A DNA stretch of 64,000 nucleotides from Thalassobius sp965218685 (GTDB taxonomy: Bacteria; Pseudomonadota; Alphaproteobacteria; Rhodobacterales; Rhodobacteraceae), in assembly GCF_965218685.1 (NCBI RefSeq), contig NZ_OZ244657.1:2790001-2854000 (forward strand), in the 5' to 3' direction. A program made the position numbers and the translations under genes. The notes beneath the pieces were generated by a model. That model was not told the origin of the DNA, searched no databases, and saw nothing but the letters and a program-made list of their open reading frames with translations. How positions within the stretch are numbered: position 1 is the stretch's first letter; each line of letters starts with the position of its first letter. Positions 53,065 through 62,929 of this stretch are shown here, piece by piece.

Positions 53065-53505
53065 CGCAAACACTCCTCCCGCCGAAAGGCGGGGGGATCA
53101 CCCCCAGCGTAAATTGAGTGCCTGCTGGCTCAATCTGAAAAACCCGCCCGGTTCGTCATTAGAAAATAAAATGTGAAACCGCGAAGATCGCGAATAGTGC
53201 TTAACAAGTACGAGATGCCCGTCTCAAATAGGGGCTCGCCGATAACCATCACACCTCGTGCGATGTCTGCTTTCGGGGGAACTATACAAAACATCGCGTT
53301 TGCATTGACGGTCCGCTCCCCCCAAGTCACCCAAGAAGTCCCGGCGACAGTGCGTTGAGCAATCCTAGCGAGCCCTCAAAGGCACACATAAACCCGGGTG
53401 ACCGCGACAAGAAGCGCGCATAAAACACTCAAGGGTGGGCAAAACGGTGGACAGAAACCCGCCCGCCATACCTAAGCAATTGGTTTTTAACCTATATTTA
53501 AAAAA
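53065..53505. other. Gene-free stretch between the transporter and tRNA-Leu
   Basis: The 441 bases contain a short hairpin after the binding protein gene (CCCGCC GAAA GGCGGG, 53078-53093) without a strong T run, then no gene on either strand. The right end is AT-rich (53480-53505). A TTAA-N7-TTAA sequence at 53487-53501 is next to the tRNA 3' end. Nothing else is recognised. Confidence 0.4.
53078..53093 (+). terminator. Weak terminator hairpin after the binding protein gene
   Basis: A six-pair CCCGCC/GGCGGG stem with a GAAA tetraloop lies 14 bases past the stop. The following bases are G-rich, not T-rich, so it may protect the transcript end or need a termination factor. Confidence 0.4.
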
Positions 53506-53590
53506 TGGTGCGGGTGGAGGGACTTGAACCCCCACGCCTTGCGGCGCCAGAACCTAAATCTGGTGCGTCTACCAATTTCGCCACACCCGC
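53506..53590 (-). tRNA. tRNA-Leu (UAG anticodon)
   Basis: The minus strand folds as a class II (long variable arm) tRNA. The acceptor stem GCGGGTG pairs with the 3' CACCCGC, followed by encoded ACCA. The anticodon arm CCAGA TTTAGGT TCTGG gives anticodon UAG for leucine. The long variable arm and a T arm with GTTCAAGTC are visible. The encoded CCA end and a following T run are seen directly. Function reads CUA and other CUN codons. Confidence 0.95.
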
Positions 53591-53663
53591 ACTGGACAGC
53601 CCTTGGGCTGGTCCGGCGATGATTAGCAAAGAGTTTTTCCGAAGGCGAGAGCAAAAATCATCT

Positions 53664-55328
53664 TTACGCCTTCGGATTTTCAATCGATCTGAAGACCGCA
53701 GGCAGCATCTCGGGCAGATCCTCGGCAATCAGACCGGGCCCAAAGGCACGCGCGCACTCAACGTGCAGCCAGGCCCCGGTCTCGGCCGCCATCAGAGGGC
53801 TGAACCCCCGCGCCAACAGCCCCGTGATGAACCCGGCCAGCACGTCCCCCGACCCGGCGGTTGCCAGCCAGGGCGCGGCTCGCTCGTAAACCGCTGCATT
53901 GATGCTGCATTGCCCGTCTGGCGCGGCGATCACCGTGTCCGGCCCCTTGTACAGCACCACGCATCCCGCCCGCGCGGCGGCCTCGCGCGTGGCGTCCACC
54001 TTGGAGTACGCAGGACCCGCGGTGGGCACGGCCTTCAGCTTGGCGGCAATATCCGGGAACAGACGCGCAAATTCGCCGCCATGGGGTGTCAGAACAGTCT
54101 GCGTGCCGCGCGTTAGATCAAACAACGCCTCGGGGTCATCGGCAAAGGCGGTCAAAGCATCCGCATCCAATACGGTGGCGCGGCCCGCCGCCAAAGCCAC
54201 CGGCACCAGATCACGCGCCCGCGAGACCCCCATGCCCGGCCCCAGGCACAGCGCATTCAGACGGGTATCCTTTAGCACCGAGGCCAACTCCTCCTCGGTT
54301 CCGGCCCTTTGCAGCATGATCGCCGTCACCTGCGAGGCAACCTCTTGCTGCGCCGCCCCCGGCACACCCAAAGTCACCAAGCCCGCCCCGATCCGCAAAG
54401 CCCCCCGCGCCGCCAACCGCGCCGCCCCGGTCTTGCCCGCCCCGCCAGAAAGGATCAGAGCATGGCCGTGAGAATACTTATGCACATCAGGATTTTTTCT
54501 CAGCCAACTCGGATGTATTTGCCCAACAGTTTTGCAAATCTGGCGCTGCTTGGAACGCCAAGCTGCCTCCCCTTCGATCTTGGCCACATTCCGCGTTTTC
54601 ATTGTCTCTACTGCACGGGCAGCCAATTCCTTTGTCTCAACCAAACCAATTGATTTCACGACAAGCTTCCCGCACGCGTCCGCCCCCTCGTCGAGCACAT
54701 GCCCCAACTTGGGGCGATGGAAAGTTACTGTCAGATGCGCTGCACCCGCAAAACGGTAATGTTCGTCACCATGCGGAAAGTCCCGCCCGCTGTCCGAACA
54801 AATTCCGCTTGGTACATCGACCGCGACAATTGCGGGACGCCCCAGCTCATGCCCGGGTTCAACTGCAAAACAGTCGATCATATCCTCCATGTTCCAAAAT
54901 AGCTTTCCAAGTGGTTGCAGCCCACGCTTCAGCCCAGTTCCGAACAGCGCATCGACCAACAGGTCACATTGCCAGATTCGGCGTTTATCATAATCCGCAA
55001 AAGTGCCAACGCGTCCGTCCCACCGCTCATAATTCACCCGCGCATCCGGTGGCAGTTTCTCGGCGTCCCCATACAAAAACACCTCGACCTCCCAGCCCCA
55101 TTCCTTCAATAAACGCGCGATGACGAACCCGTCGCCGCCATTGTTGCCGGGACCGCAGAGCACCACGGCGCGGTGGGGCGCCTGAGCCAATTCGGGCCAT
55201 TCCTCGAACACGGCCTCGACCACACCACGACCGGCCCGCTCCATCAATTCAAGGCCTGTGACCTGCCCCGACTCGATGGCGGCCTGCTCGATGCTGCGCA
55301 TTTGTGCAGCTGTCAAAATTTCGGTCAT
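53664..55328 (-). CDS. nnr: Bifunctional NAD(P)H-hydrate epimerase and dehydratase
   Basis: The 554-residue protein repairs damaged hydrated NAD(P)H. The N-terminal epimerase part has the LCGPGNNGGDGFVIARLLK motif, and the C-terminal ADP-dependent dehydratase part has ILSGGAGKTGAARLAARGAL and the ATAGSGDVLAGFITGLLARG motif. This is the normal fused form in bacteria. It is divergent from glnB, with 174 bases of AT-rich sequence between. Confidence 0.95.
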   Translation of the reverse strand: MTEILTAAQMRSIEQAAIESGQVTGLELMERAGRGVVEAVFEEWPELAQAPHRAVVLCGPGNNGGDGFVIARLLKEWGWEVEVFLYGDAEKLPPDARVNYERWDGRVGTFADYDKRRIWQCDLLVDALFGTGLKRGLQPLGKLFWNMEDMIDCFAVEPGHELGRPAIVAVDVPSGICSDSGRDFPHGDEHYRFAGAAHLTVTFHRPKLGHVLDEGADACGKLVVKSIGLVETKELAARAVETMKTRNVAKIEGEAAWRSKQRQICKTVGQIHPSWLRKNPDVHKYSHGHALILSGGAGKTGAARLAARGALRIGAGLVTLGVPGAAQQEVASQVTAIMLQRAGTEEELASVLKDTRLNALCLGPGMGVSRARDLVPVALAAGRATVLDADALTAFADDPEALFDLTRGTQTVLTPHGGEFARLFPDIAAKLKAVPTAGPAYSKVDATREAAARAGCVVLYKGPDTVIAAPDGQCSINAAVYERAAPWLATAGSGDVLAGFITGLLARGFSPLMAAETGAWLHVECARAFGPGLIAEDLPEMLPAVFRSIENPKA

Positions 55329-55353
55329 AAATATGGACCTTTTGTTTTCAAAG

Positions 55354-55385
55354 TGACTATTTTTTCATCAACTTGACTATTTTTT
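55354..55385. repeat. Direct repeat in the nnr-glnB promoter region
   Basis: TGACTATTTTTT occurs at 55354-55365 and 55374-55385, exactly 20 bases apart on the same strand. It lies in the AT-rich divergent region between nnr and glnB. Two copies in phase by about two helical turns could form a regulator site. No known consensus was recognised. Confidence 0.5.
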
Positions 55386-55502
55386 AGCCTTCACCAGGGC
55401 TTTCGAAACCCCCAATTACGCACTGAGATGATAGCCAATTGTGGTCCCTTAGGGAAAGTGTTCTGTCGCTTGGGACACGTGCTGGCGAGGAGACCAAAGT
55501 CG

Positions 55503-55841
55503 ATGAAAAAAATCGAAGCCATCATCAAGCCTTTCAAGCTGGATGAAGTAAAAGAAGCGCTGCAAGAGGCCGGAATCCAAGGCCTGAGCGTGATCGAAGT
55601 CAAAGGGTTCGGCCGTCAAAAAGGCCATACGGAACTGTATCGCGGCGCTGAATATGTCGTGGACTTTCTGCCCAAAGTGAAAATCGAGGTCATCCTGGAC
55701 GATGATCTGGTCGATGGCGCCATCGAGGCGATTATCGACGCTGCGAAAACCGACAAGATTGGCGATGGTAAGATCTTCGTCAGCCCTGTCGAACAAGCGA
55801 TCCGCATCCGCACCGGCGAGTCCGGCTCGGACGCTCTGTAA
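55503..55841 (+). CDS. glnB: Nitrogen regulatory protein P-II
   Basis: The 112-residue signal protein has the uridylylation site Y51 in GHTELYRGAEY and the C-terminal GDGKIFVSPVEQAIRIRTGE. It reports nitrogen status to GlnE, NtrB and others. The start is ATG 55503. GGAG lies about ten bases upstream, and upstream in-frame codons lack family support. glnA follows after 33 bases, the usual glnBA pair. Confidence 0.97.
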   Translation: MKKIEAIIKPFKLDEVKEALQEAGIQGLSVIEVKGFGRQKGHTELYRGAEYVVDFLPKVKIEVILDDDLVDGAIEAIIDAAKTDKIGDGKIFVSPVEQAIRIRTGESGSDAL

Positions 55842-55874
55842 TACACCCCAAAGATAACGAAAGGGATTAAGGGA

Positions 55875-57281
55875 ATGAGCATTGACGCAGTCCTGCAACT
55901 CATGAAAGACGAGCAGGTCGAGTACCTGGACGTTCGCTTCACCGATCCGCGCGGCAAGCTGCAGCACGTGACCGTGATCTGCGACGAAGTTGACGCCGAC
56001 TTCCTGGAAGGCGGCTTCATGTTTGACGGCTCCTCCATTGCTGGTTGGAAGTCGATTGAATCGTCGGACATGAAACTGGTCTTCGACACCGAGTCTGTCT
56101 ACATCGACCCCTTCTATGCCGAGAAAACGCTCTGCATTCACTGCTCGGTCGTCGAACCCGACACCGGCGAAGCATACGAGCGCGACCCCCGCGGTACCGC
56201 CGAAAAAGCCGAAGCCTACCTGAAGTCCTCGGGCATTGGTGACTCGGCCTTCATGGGCCCCGAAGCTGAATTCTTCCTGTTCGACAACGTCAAGTACTCG
56301 AACTCGATCAACAAAGTGTCCTACGAAGTCGACGCTCTGGACGCATCCTGGAACACCGACACCGACTACGAGATGGGCAACACTGGCCACCGTCCCGGCG
56401 TCAAAGGCGGCTATTTCCCCGTGAACCCGATCGACGACTCGCATGATCTGCGTTCGGAAATGCTGTCGACCATGAAGCGCATCGGCATGAAAGTTGACAA
56501 GCACCACCACGAAGTGGCGTCCTGTCAGCACGAGCTGGGCCTGGTCTTCGGCACCGTCACCAAACAGGCTGACGAGATCCAGAAGTACAAGTACATCGTC
56601 CACAACGTTGCCCAAGCCTACGGCAAGTCGGCAACCTTCATGCCCAAGCCCATCGCAGGCGACAACGGCACCGGCATGCACGTGAACATGTCGATCTGGA
56701 AAGACGGTAAGCCCCTGTTCGCAGGCGACAAATACGCTGACCTGTCGCAGGAAGCCCTGTATTTCATCGGTGGTATCCTGAAGCACGCCAAAGCGCTGAA
56801 CGCCTTCACCAACCCGTCGACCAACTCTTACAAGCGTCTGATCCCGGGCTTCGAAGCCCCCGTTCTGCGCGCCTACTCGGCGTCGAACCGTTCGGGTTGT
56901 GTACGTATTCCCTTCGCGGAATCGCCCAAAGCCAAGCGCGTCGAAGCACGTTTCCCCGATCCCTCGGCGAACCCCTACCTGTGCTTCGCTGCTCTGCTGA
57001 TGGCCGGTATCGACGGCATCCAGAACAAGATCGATCCGGGCGAAGCCATGGACAAGAACCTGTACGACCTGCCCGCAGAAGAGCTGGCCGGCATCCCGAC
57101 CGTCTGTGGCAGCTTGCGCGAAGCCATGGAAGAGCTGGAAGCCGACATGGACTTCCTGCTGGCCGGTGACGTGTTCACCAAAGACCAGATCGAAGGCTAC
57201 ATCGATCTGAAGATGGAAGAAATCGAAGCTTACGAGCACACCCCGCACCCCATGGAATTCCAGCTGTACTACAGCTGCTAA
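55875..57281 (+). CDS. glnA: Glutamine synthetase type I
   Basis: The 468-residue enzyme makes glutamine from glutamate and ammonia. It has FMFDGSSIAGW near the start, the catalytic and ATP regions (KPIAGDNGTGMHVNMS, NRSGCVRIPFAES) and the adenylylation tyrosine Y397 in DKNLYDLP, so it should be controlled by GlnE and P-II. Length is standard for the dodecameric class. A terminator follows. Confidence 0.98.
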   Translation: MSIDAVLQLMKDEQVEYLDVRFTDPRGKLQHVTVICDEVDADFLEGGFMFDGSSIAGWKSIESSDMKLVFDTESVYIDPFYAEKTLCIHCSVVEPDTGEAYERDPRGTAEKAEAYLKSSGIGDSAFMGPEAEFFLFDNVKYSNSINKVSYEVDALDASWNTDTDYEMGNTGHRPGVKGGYFPVNPIDDSHDLRSEMLSTMKRIGMKVDKHHHEVASCQHELGLVFGTVTKQADEIQKYKYIVHNVAQAYGKSATFMPKPIAGDNGTGMHVNMSIWKDGKPLFAGDKYADLSQEALYFIGGILKHAKALNAFTNPSTNSYKRLIPGFEAPVLRAYSASNRSGCVRIPFAESPKAKRVEARFPDPSANPYLCFAALLMAGIDGIQNKIDPGEAMDKNLYDLPAEELAGIPTVCGSLREAMEELEADMDFLLAGDVFTKDQIEGYIDLKMEEIEAYEHTPHPMEFQLYYSC

Positions 57282-57305
57282 TTCCGGTTCGGAAAGCTTT
57301 GGGAA

Positions 57306-57333
57306 GGGCGCCGCTGGTCGGCGCCCTTTTCTG
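57306..57333 (+). terminator. Terminator downstream of glnA
   Basis: A GGGCGCC stem and seven-base loop pair with GGCGCCC, followed by TTTTCTG. It ends the glnBA operon. Confidence 0.88.
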
Positions 57334-57621
57334 TTGTGCGGCTGACTTCAATGCTTTGTTAACCATCACGACAGGTCAGCCTTGCGACCCACGAATCAAC
57401 GGGTAATTTAAAGGCTGATCCGGCGACCATCCGGCCTGCACCGCTCGTTTGCCCGGATTTCAGCCACAAGACTTAAGAAAGTTTTGTGAATTGTTCTGAG
57501 ACGCAGAACAATCCCACGCCTTTGGGGCAATTACCCGCAAACCAGCAAATTCCGGCCATATTCTTTCCCTTTTCTTCGGTCACCTTTGGGTTGAGCAACG
57601 AGTACAGACCGGAGATCTGTT
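57334..57621. promoter_or_regulatory. Gene-free stretch with a perfect inverted repeat upstream of the 57622 gene
   Basis: No gene is seen. A perfect inverted repeat TTGTTCTG-N5-CAGAACAA lies at 57491-57511, about 110 bases before the next start, and could be an operator. Upstream sequence is AT-rich around 57395-57410 and 57475-57490. No known regulator consensus was matched. Confidence 0.4.
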
Positions 57622-58671
57622 ATGAACATGGATGAAAACCGCTTTACCTCAGGGCTTGTCTTCATGGCCTCGCGGAGCTGCGACACGCTGGAACTCAGCG
57701 CCAGCATGCAGCGGGTGCTGGAAGCCAACGGCCATCGCATCTGCAGTGTGCAGGTCCTGTCGGACAGCCATGTTCAGGTAACCTCGGACGTGCTGACGCT
57801 GGAGCTTTCGGTTCCCGAAACCGCACCGCGCACCCAGGATGTAATGCCCACGGCCGAGACCCACTCGAGCCAGGAGGTGCTGGACAGTGCCGCGCTGATC
57901 ATCGAGCTGTCGCTGAGCCAACAGGATGATACAGTCGCCGTACCGGCTCGCCGCAATACCCAGGCCACTCTGGCCAGCCTGACGTGCCAGATGGCGATCT
58001 GGCTGGAGCCCGACTACGTGCACTGGCTGAACGAAGGGTCCCTGCTGGACACCAAGGATTTCGTCAAGGCCGTGGCCCGCGTGATGCCCCGCCGTGTCAA
58101 ACGCAAGAAACCCGGCCGGATGCAGCGCTCAACCCGCCCGGTGCTGGTTCAGGCGCAACCGCTGGCAGAGGCGCAGGCGCAGCCCGTCGCTGCGGTGCAA
58201 GGCGCTGCTGTTGTTGCGGACACGCCCGTCCGCCCGACGCTGCCCACCCGTGATCCCAACCGCCCGCAGACCGCCCGTGCGGCAACGCGTTTTCCGGATG
58301 TCGATTCTACTTCGCGCGCGCTGGAAACCGAATATGACCGCCGCAATCGCCTGGCCAATGACCAGTCCGACCTGCACGAGCTGTCTGACCTGCGCATTTC
58401 TTTCGACGCCGAGGATGACGCCGCCCTCGAGGCTTCTGGCATTGCCTCGCCCCGCAACAGCGTGGCGCGCATGGCAACATGGTTCCTGGCTATCACCGTC
58501 GGCGTCTTCTCCTTGCCGCTGGCGGCCTTCCTGATGGTCTATAACCTGTTCCGCGGCGAAGATTTCCGCCTGGCCGCCCATGCCCTGTCGCTGACCGGCT
58601 TGTTCACCGCGCTCAGCGCGCGTGGCGCGACCGCCGACGTGATGCAGTTCATCACCCAGATCGCGGGCTGA
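57622..58671 (+). CDS. Conserved-looking membrane protein of unknown function
   Basis: I do not recognise a family. The 349-residue protein has a soluble N-terminal region of about 100 residues (SGLVFMASRSCDTLELSASMQRVLE), a segment MAIWLEPDYVHWLNEGSLLDT that could be a small folded domain, a basic Arg/Lys and Ala/Pro rich linker (about residues 155-240), and one membrane helix at about residues 284-310. It is a single gene between two terminators, after glnA. Its role may be linked to the cell envelope, but that is only inference from the membrane anchor. Confidence 0.75.
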   Translation: MNMDENRFTSGLVFMASRSCDTLELSASMQRVLEANGHRICSVQVLSDSHVQVTSDVLTLELSVPETAPRTQDVMPTAETHSSQEVLDSAALIIELSLSQQDDTVAVPARRNTQATLASLTCQMAIWLEPDYVHWLNEGSLLDTKDFVKAVARVMPRRVKRKKPGRMQRSTRPVLVQAQPLAEAQAQPVAAVQGAAVVADTPVRPTLPTRDPNRPQTARAATRFPDVDSTSRALETEYDRRNRLANDQSDLHELSDLRISFDAEDDAALEASGIASPRNSVARMATWFLAITVGVFSLPLAAFLMVYNLFRGEDFRLAAHALSLTGLFTALSARGATADVMQFITQIAG

Positions 58672-58713
58672 CCCACGATCCAATGCGTCCCTTATCCCTT
58701 GTACTGGGATACT

Positions 58714-58742
58714 GGCCATCGCTTCGGCGGTGGCCTTTTTTT
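58714..58742 (+). terminator. Terminator with TTCG tetraloop
   Basis: GGCCATCGC pairs with GCGGTGGCC around a TTCG loop and is followed by a run of T. It ends the transcript of the 57622 gene. Confidence 0.92.
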
Positions 58743-58856
58743 GTGGTGCACACCCAATCTCAACTTCGCGTTATTTGCTGACACATCGTCTGGCGGTGTG
58801 AGGTCCGCCACCCTAGTCTGACAGTCCTGACCGCAGCCACTTACCGGAGACACCAA

Positions 58857-60065
58857 TTGCCATCCGAACGCCTTACCTTTGACGGCCATGACGGGGACAT
58901 ACTGGCCGCGCGACTGGATTTGCCCGAGGGGCCGCACCAGGCCACCGCGATCCTGGCCCATTGCTTTACCTGCACCAAGGATATCGCTGCTGCGCGCCGG
59001 ATCAGTCAGCGTTTGGCCGGACTGGGAATCGCGGTTTTGCGTTTTGATTTCACAGGCTTAGGCCATTCGGGAGGCGAATTTGCCAATACCACGTTCAGCT
59101 CGAACGTGGCCGATATCGTTGCCGCCGCCCAGCATCTGACGGGACGCGGCATGCCCCCCAGCCTGCTGATCGGTCACTCGCTTGGCGGGGCTGCCGTGTT
59201 GCGCGCGGCGGGTCAGATTGACGGGATCAAGGCCGTGGCCACCCTGAACGCACCAGCGGATCCGGCCCATGTTCTGCATGCCTTTCATGGTGATCTGGAC
59301 CGGATCGAGGCCGAGGGTCAGGCTCAAGTTCAACTGGGGCACGGAGAATTCCCAATCACGCGAGAGTTCATTCACGATGTTTCAGCCAGCAAGCTGCACA
59401 AGGCGATCACCGAGCTGAATGCCGCGCTGCTGGTGCTGCATGCGCCGCTGGATCAGGTCGTTGGGATCGAAAACGCGACAGACATTTTCGTGGCCGCCAA
59501 ACACCCCAAAAGCTTTGTTACGCTGGATGATGCGGATCACCTGATCTCGGATGGCGCGGATGCCGATTACGCGGCCGAGGTGATCTCGACCTGGGCCAGC
59601 CGCTATCTGGACCTGCGCCACCCTGCCCCGCCCCCCGGCGCGCCCGAGGGTGTGGTCCGCGTCTCCGAGGCTGATCCGGCCGGGTTCTTGCAGGACATCC
59701 AGTCCGGCCCGCATCACCATTCAGTCGCGGACGAGCCTCTGGCCTATGGCGGCACGAATCGGGGCATGACGCCTTATGGGTTTCTGTCCGCCGGTCTGGG
59801 CGCTTGCACCACCATGACCATCCGCATGTATGCCCGCCGCAAGGGCTGGCCGCTGACCCATGTGCGCGCCGATATCACTCAGAACAAAGTGCACGCCCAG
59901 GATGCCGGTGGCAGTGACAAGATCGATCAGTTCACCCGCGTCATCCATCTTGATGGGCCGCTGACCCCGGACCAGCGCCAGCGCCTGTTGGAAATTGCAG
60001 ATAAATGCCCGGTGCATCATACCCTGACCCGCTCCAGCATGGTGAAAACGGTACTGGCCGAGTGA
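58857..60065 (+). CDS. Alpha/beta hydrolase-OsmC fusion protein
   Basis: The 402-residue protein has an N-terminal alpha/beta hydrolase (about residues 1-250) with the nucleophile elbow IGHSLGGAAVL and a FDFTGLGHSGGEF region, then a C-terminal OsmC-type peroxiredoxin (about 265-402) with LSAGLGACTTMTIRMYARRKGW and CPVHHTLTRSSMVKT, which hold the two reactive cysteines. The OsmC part reduces organic hydroperoxides. The hydrolase may process the same or a related lipid peroxide. The start is TTG 58857, with GGAG seven bases upstream, a rare start codon. purB follows closely. Confidence 0.9.
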   Translation: MPSERLTFDGHDGDILAARLDLPEGPHQATAILAHCFTCTKDIAAARRISQRLAGLGIAVLRFDFTGLGHSGGEFANTTFSSNVADIVAAAQHLTGRGMPPSLLIGHSLGGAAVLRAAGQIDGIKAVATLNAPADPAHVLHAFHGDLDRIEAEGQAQVQLGHGEFPITREFIHDVSASKLHKAITELNAALLVLHAPLDQVVGIENATDIFVAAKHPKSFVTLDDADHLISDGADADYAAEVISTWASRYLDLRHPAPPPGAPEGVVRVSEADPAGFLQDIQSGPHHHSVADEPLAYGGTNRGMTPYGFLSAGLGACTTMTIRMYARRKGWPLTHVRADITQNKVHAQDAGGSDKIDQFTRVIHLDGPLTPDQRQRLLEIADKCPVHHTLTRSSMVKTVLAE

Positions 60066-60158
60066 TCCCTGAGGGGACATGTGACCTCGCGACCCTTGCC
60101 GCGCGGGGCCACCGGGGGTAAAGACACGGCGAAACCGAAATTCCCCGAGGAACCGCCG

Positions 60159-61466
<1,308 letters not shown>

Positions 61467-61495
61467 TTTCGCCAGAATCGCCCAAATATGCTATG

Positions 61496-61530
61496 CTCCC
61501 TGCCATGTCACATCATGGCAGGGAGTTTTT
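61496..61530 (+). terminator. purB terminator that overlaps the next ribosome site
   Basis: A perfect 12-pair stem (CTCCCTGCCATG with CATGGCAGGGAG, six-base loop) is followed by TTTTT. The 3' arm ends in GGGAG, which is also the Shine-Dalgarno of the small gene starting at 61532. Confidence 0.9.
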
Positions 61531-61531
61531 C

Positions 61532-61684
61532 ATGATCAGAACCATTCTTGCAGCCCTTGTTCTGGCCAGCGCCCCGGCTCTGGCTATTGCCGAATGTAGT
61601 CGCGGCCATCAGCAGGCCATGTCCTGTGCCGACGGCATGATTTGGGACAAGGATTCGAAAAGCTGCACAAGCGCGACCGGCTAA
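61532..61684 (+). CDS. Small exported cysteine protein
   Basis: The 50-residue product has a signal peptide (MIRTILAALVLASAPALAIA), leaving about 30 residues with three cysteines (ECSRGHQQAMSCADGMIWDKDSKSC, in parts). The CADGMIWD...C spacing resembles a chitin-binding peritrophin-like knot, but the mature chain is too short to be sure. GGGAG six bases before the ATG fixes the start, and that site lies inside a terminator stem. Similar tiny exported proteins often follow purB in roseobacters. That recollection is not verified. Confidence 0.72.
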   Translation: MIRTILAALVLASAPALAIAECSRGHQQAMSCADGMIWDKDSKSCTSATG

Positions 61685-61753
61685 TTCAAACGGGCTAAGC
61701 CTTTGTTCACCCTTGCCTGATTATCTGTCTCTGCTGACAGAAACGAGGGATGG

Positions 61754-62851
61754 ATGAGCAACTCGACCCAACTAGCCCGCATCACACCCGTCCGGAAAGA
61801 AATTCCCGTTCCGGCGTCTTCTTCCCCTGCGCGCAGCCTGCGCAAGGGCAAATCCGGGCTTACCCGGAAACAGAAGGCAGCGATCATGGTGCGATTCCTG
61901 CTGTCTGAAGGGGCGGATCTGGATTTTCGCAGCCTGCCCGACAGCCTTCAGGCCGAACTGACCCGCCAAATCGGCGACATGCGTCTGGTTGACCGCGATA
62001 CCCTTGCGGCGGTCGTTGCGGAATTCGCCGGGCAACTGGAGCAGATCGGCGTCACCTTTCCCCATGATCTTGCCGGTGCGCTGACCATTCTGGACGGGCG
62101 TATTCATCCGCGCACCGCTGCGCGCCTGCGCTCTCAGGCAGGTGTGCGCCAATATGCTGATCCGTGGGACCGGATTCGCGCCATGACCGCGCAGGCTTTG
62201 CTGCCCATTTTCGAAACCGAAGCGATCGAGATTGCCGCCGTGGTCATGTCAAAACTAGAGGTCCCCCACGCGGCCGAGATGCTTTCTTTGTTGCCGGGCG
62301 ACCGCGCGCGCCGCATCACCTATGCAATGTCCCAGACCGGTGCGGTGACCCCTGACACGGTGGACCGGATCGGCCTGTCTTTGGCCGCGCAAATGGACGC
62401 CCGCCCAGAACGCGCTTTTGAAGACGGCCCGGAAAAACGCGTGGGGGCGATCCTGAATTTCTCGTCGACCGAAACCCGCGATACCCTGCTGTCCGCGCTT
62501 GAGGGCGAGGATCAGGATTTTGCCGAACGCGTGCGAAAAACCATCTTTACTTTCAAGGATATCCCCGCGCGGATCGCTCCGCTGGACGTCGCCAAAGTCA
62601 CCCGTGCGGTCGATCAGGCCGATCTTGTCACCGCCCTTGCCCATGCCCAAACGACCGAAGATGCGGCGGTGGCCGAATATATCCTGTCCAACCTTTCGTC
62701 CCGCATGGCCGATTCCCTGCGAGACGAAATTTCAGAGGCTGGCACGATCAAACCCAAAGCCGGGGAAGAGGCGATGACCGCGGTGATCGTGGCCATCCGG
62801 TCCCTCGCTGACGCCGGTGAATTGGAGATGATTAGCGACGACGACGAATAA
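61754..62851 (+). CDS. FliG-like flagellar motor switch protein
   Basis: The 365-residue protein has a low-complexity N-terminus, a middle part with HAAEMLSLLPGDRARRITYAM, and a C-terminal region (KTIFTFKDIPARIAPLDVAKVTRAVDQADLVTALA, then ILSNLSSRMADSLRDEI and VAIRSLADAGEL) that matches the FliG C-terminal domain which binds FliM and the stator. It is a FliG homologue by this pattern. No other flagellar gene is in the window, so it is either an orphan fliG or a paralogue with another job. The last residues are acidic (SDDDE). Confidence 0.78.
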   Translation: MSNSTQLARITPVRKEIPVPASSSPARSLRKGKSGLTRKQKAAIMVRFLLSEGADLDFRSLPDSLQAELTRQIGDMRLVDRDTLAAVVAEFAGQLEQIGVTFPHDLAGALTILDGRIHPRTAARLRSQAGVRQYADPWDRIRAMTAQALLPIFETEAIEIAAVVMSKLEVPHAAEMLSLLPGDRARRITYAMSQTGAVTPDTVDRIGLSLAAQMDARPERAFEDGPEKRVGAILNFSSTETRDTLLSALEGEDQDFAERVRKTIFTFKDIPARIAPLDVAKVTRAVDQADLVTALAHAQTTEDAAVAEYILSNLSSRMADSLRDEISEAGTIKPKAGEEAMTAVIVAIRSLADAGELEMISDDDE

Positions 62852-62929
62852 ATTCACCACCGAACTGGCTGGACACGAATTGATATAGCTCATAACATTC
62901 TGGGGAATTCAATTCCTCAGGACATCTGT

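Noticed and set aside
53487..53501. A CtrA-like site TTAA-N7-TTAA
   Set aside because: It lies in an AT-rich end of a tRNA transcript and is not upstream of a plus-strand gene or a minus-strand start. The match is likely a by-product of the tRNA terminator T run.
53506..53590. tRNA-Leu as an integration site
   Set aside because: The left flank has no integrase, direct repeat of the tRNA end or island-like genes, so there is no sign of an inserted element here.
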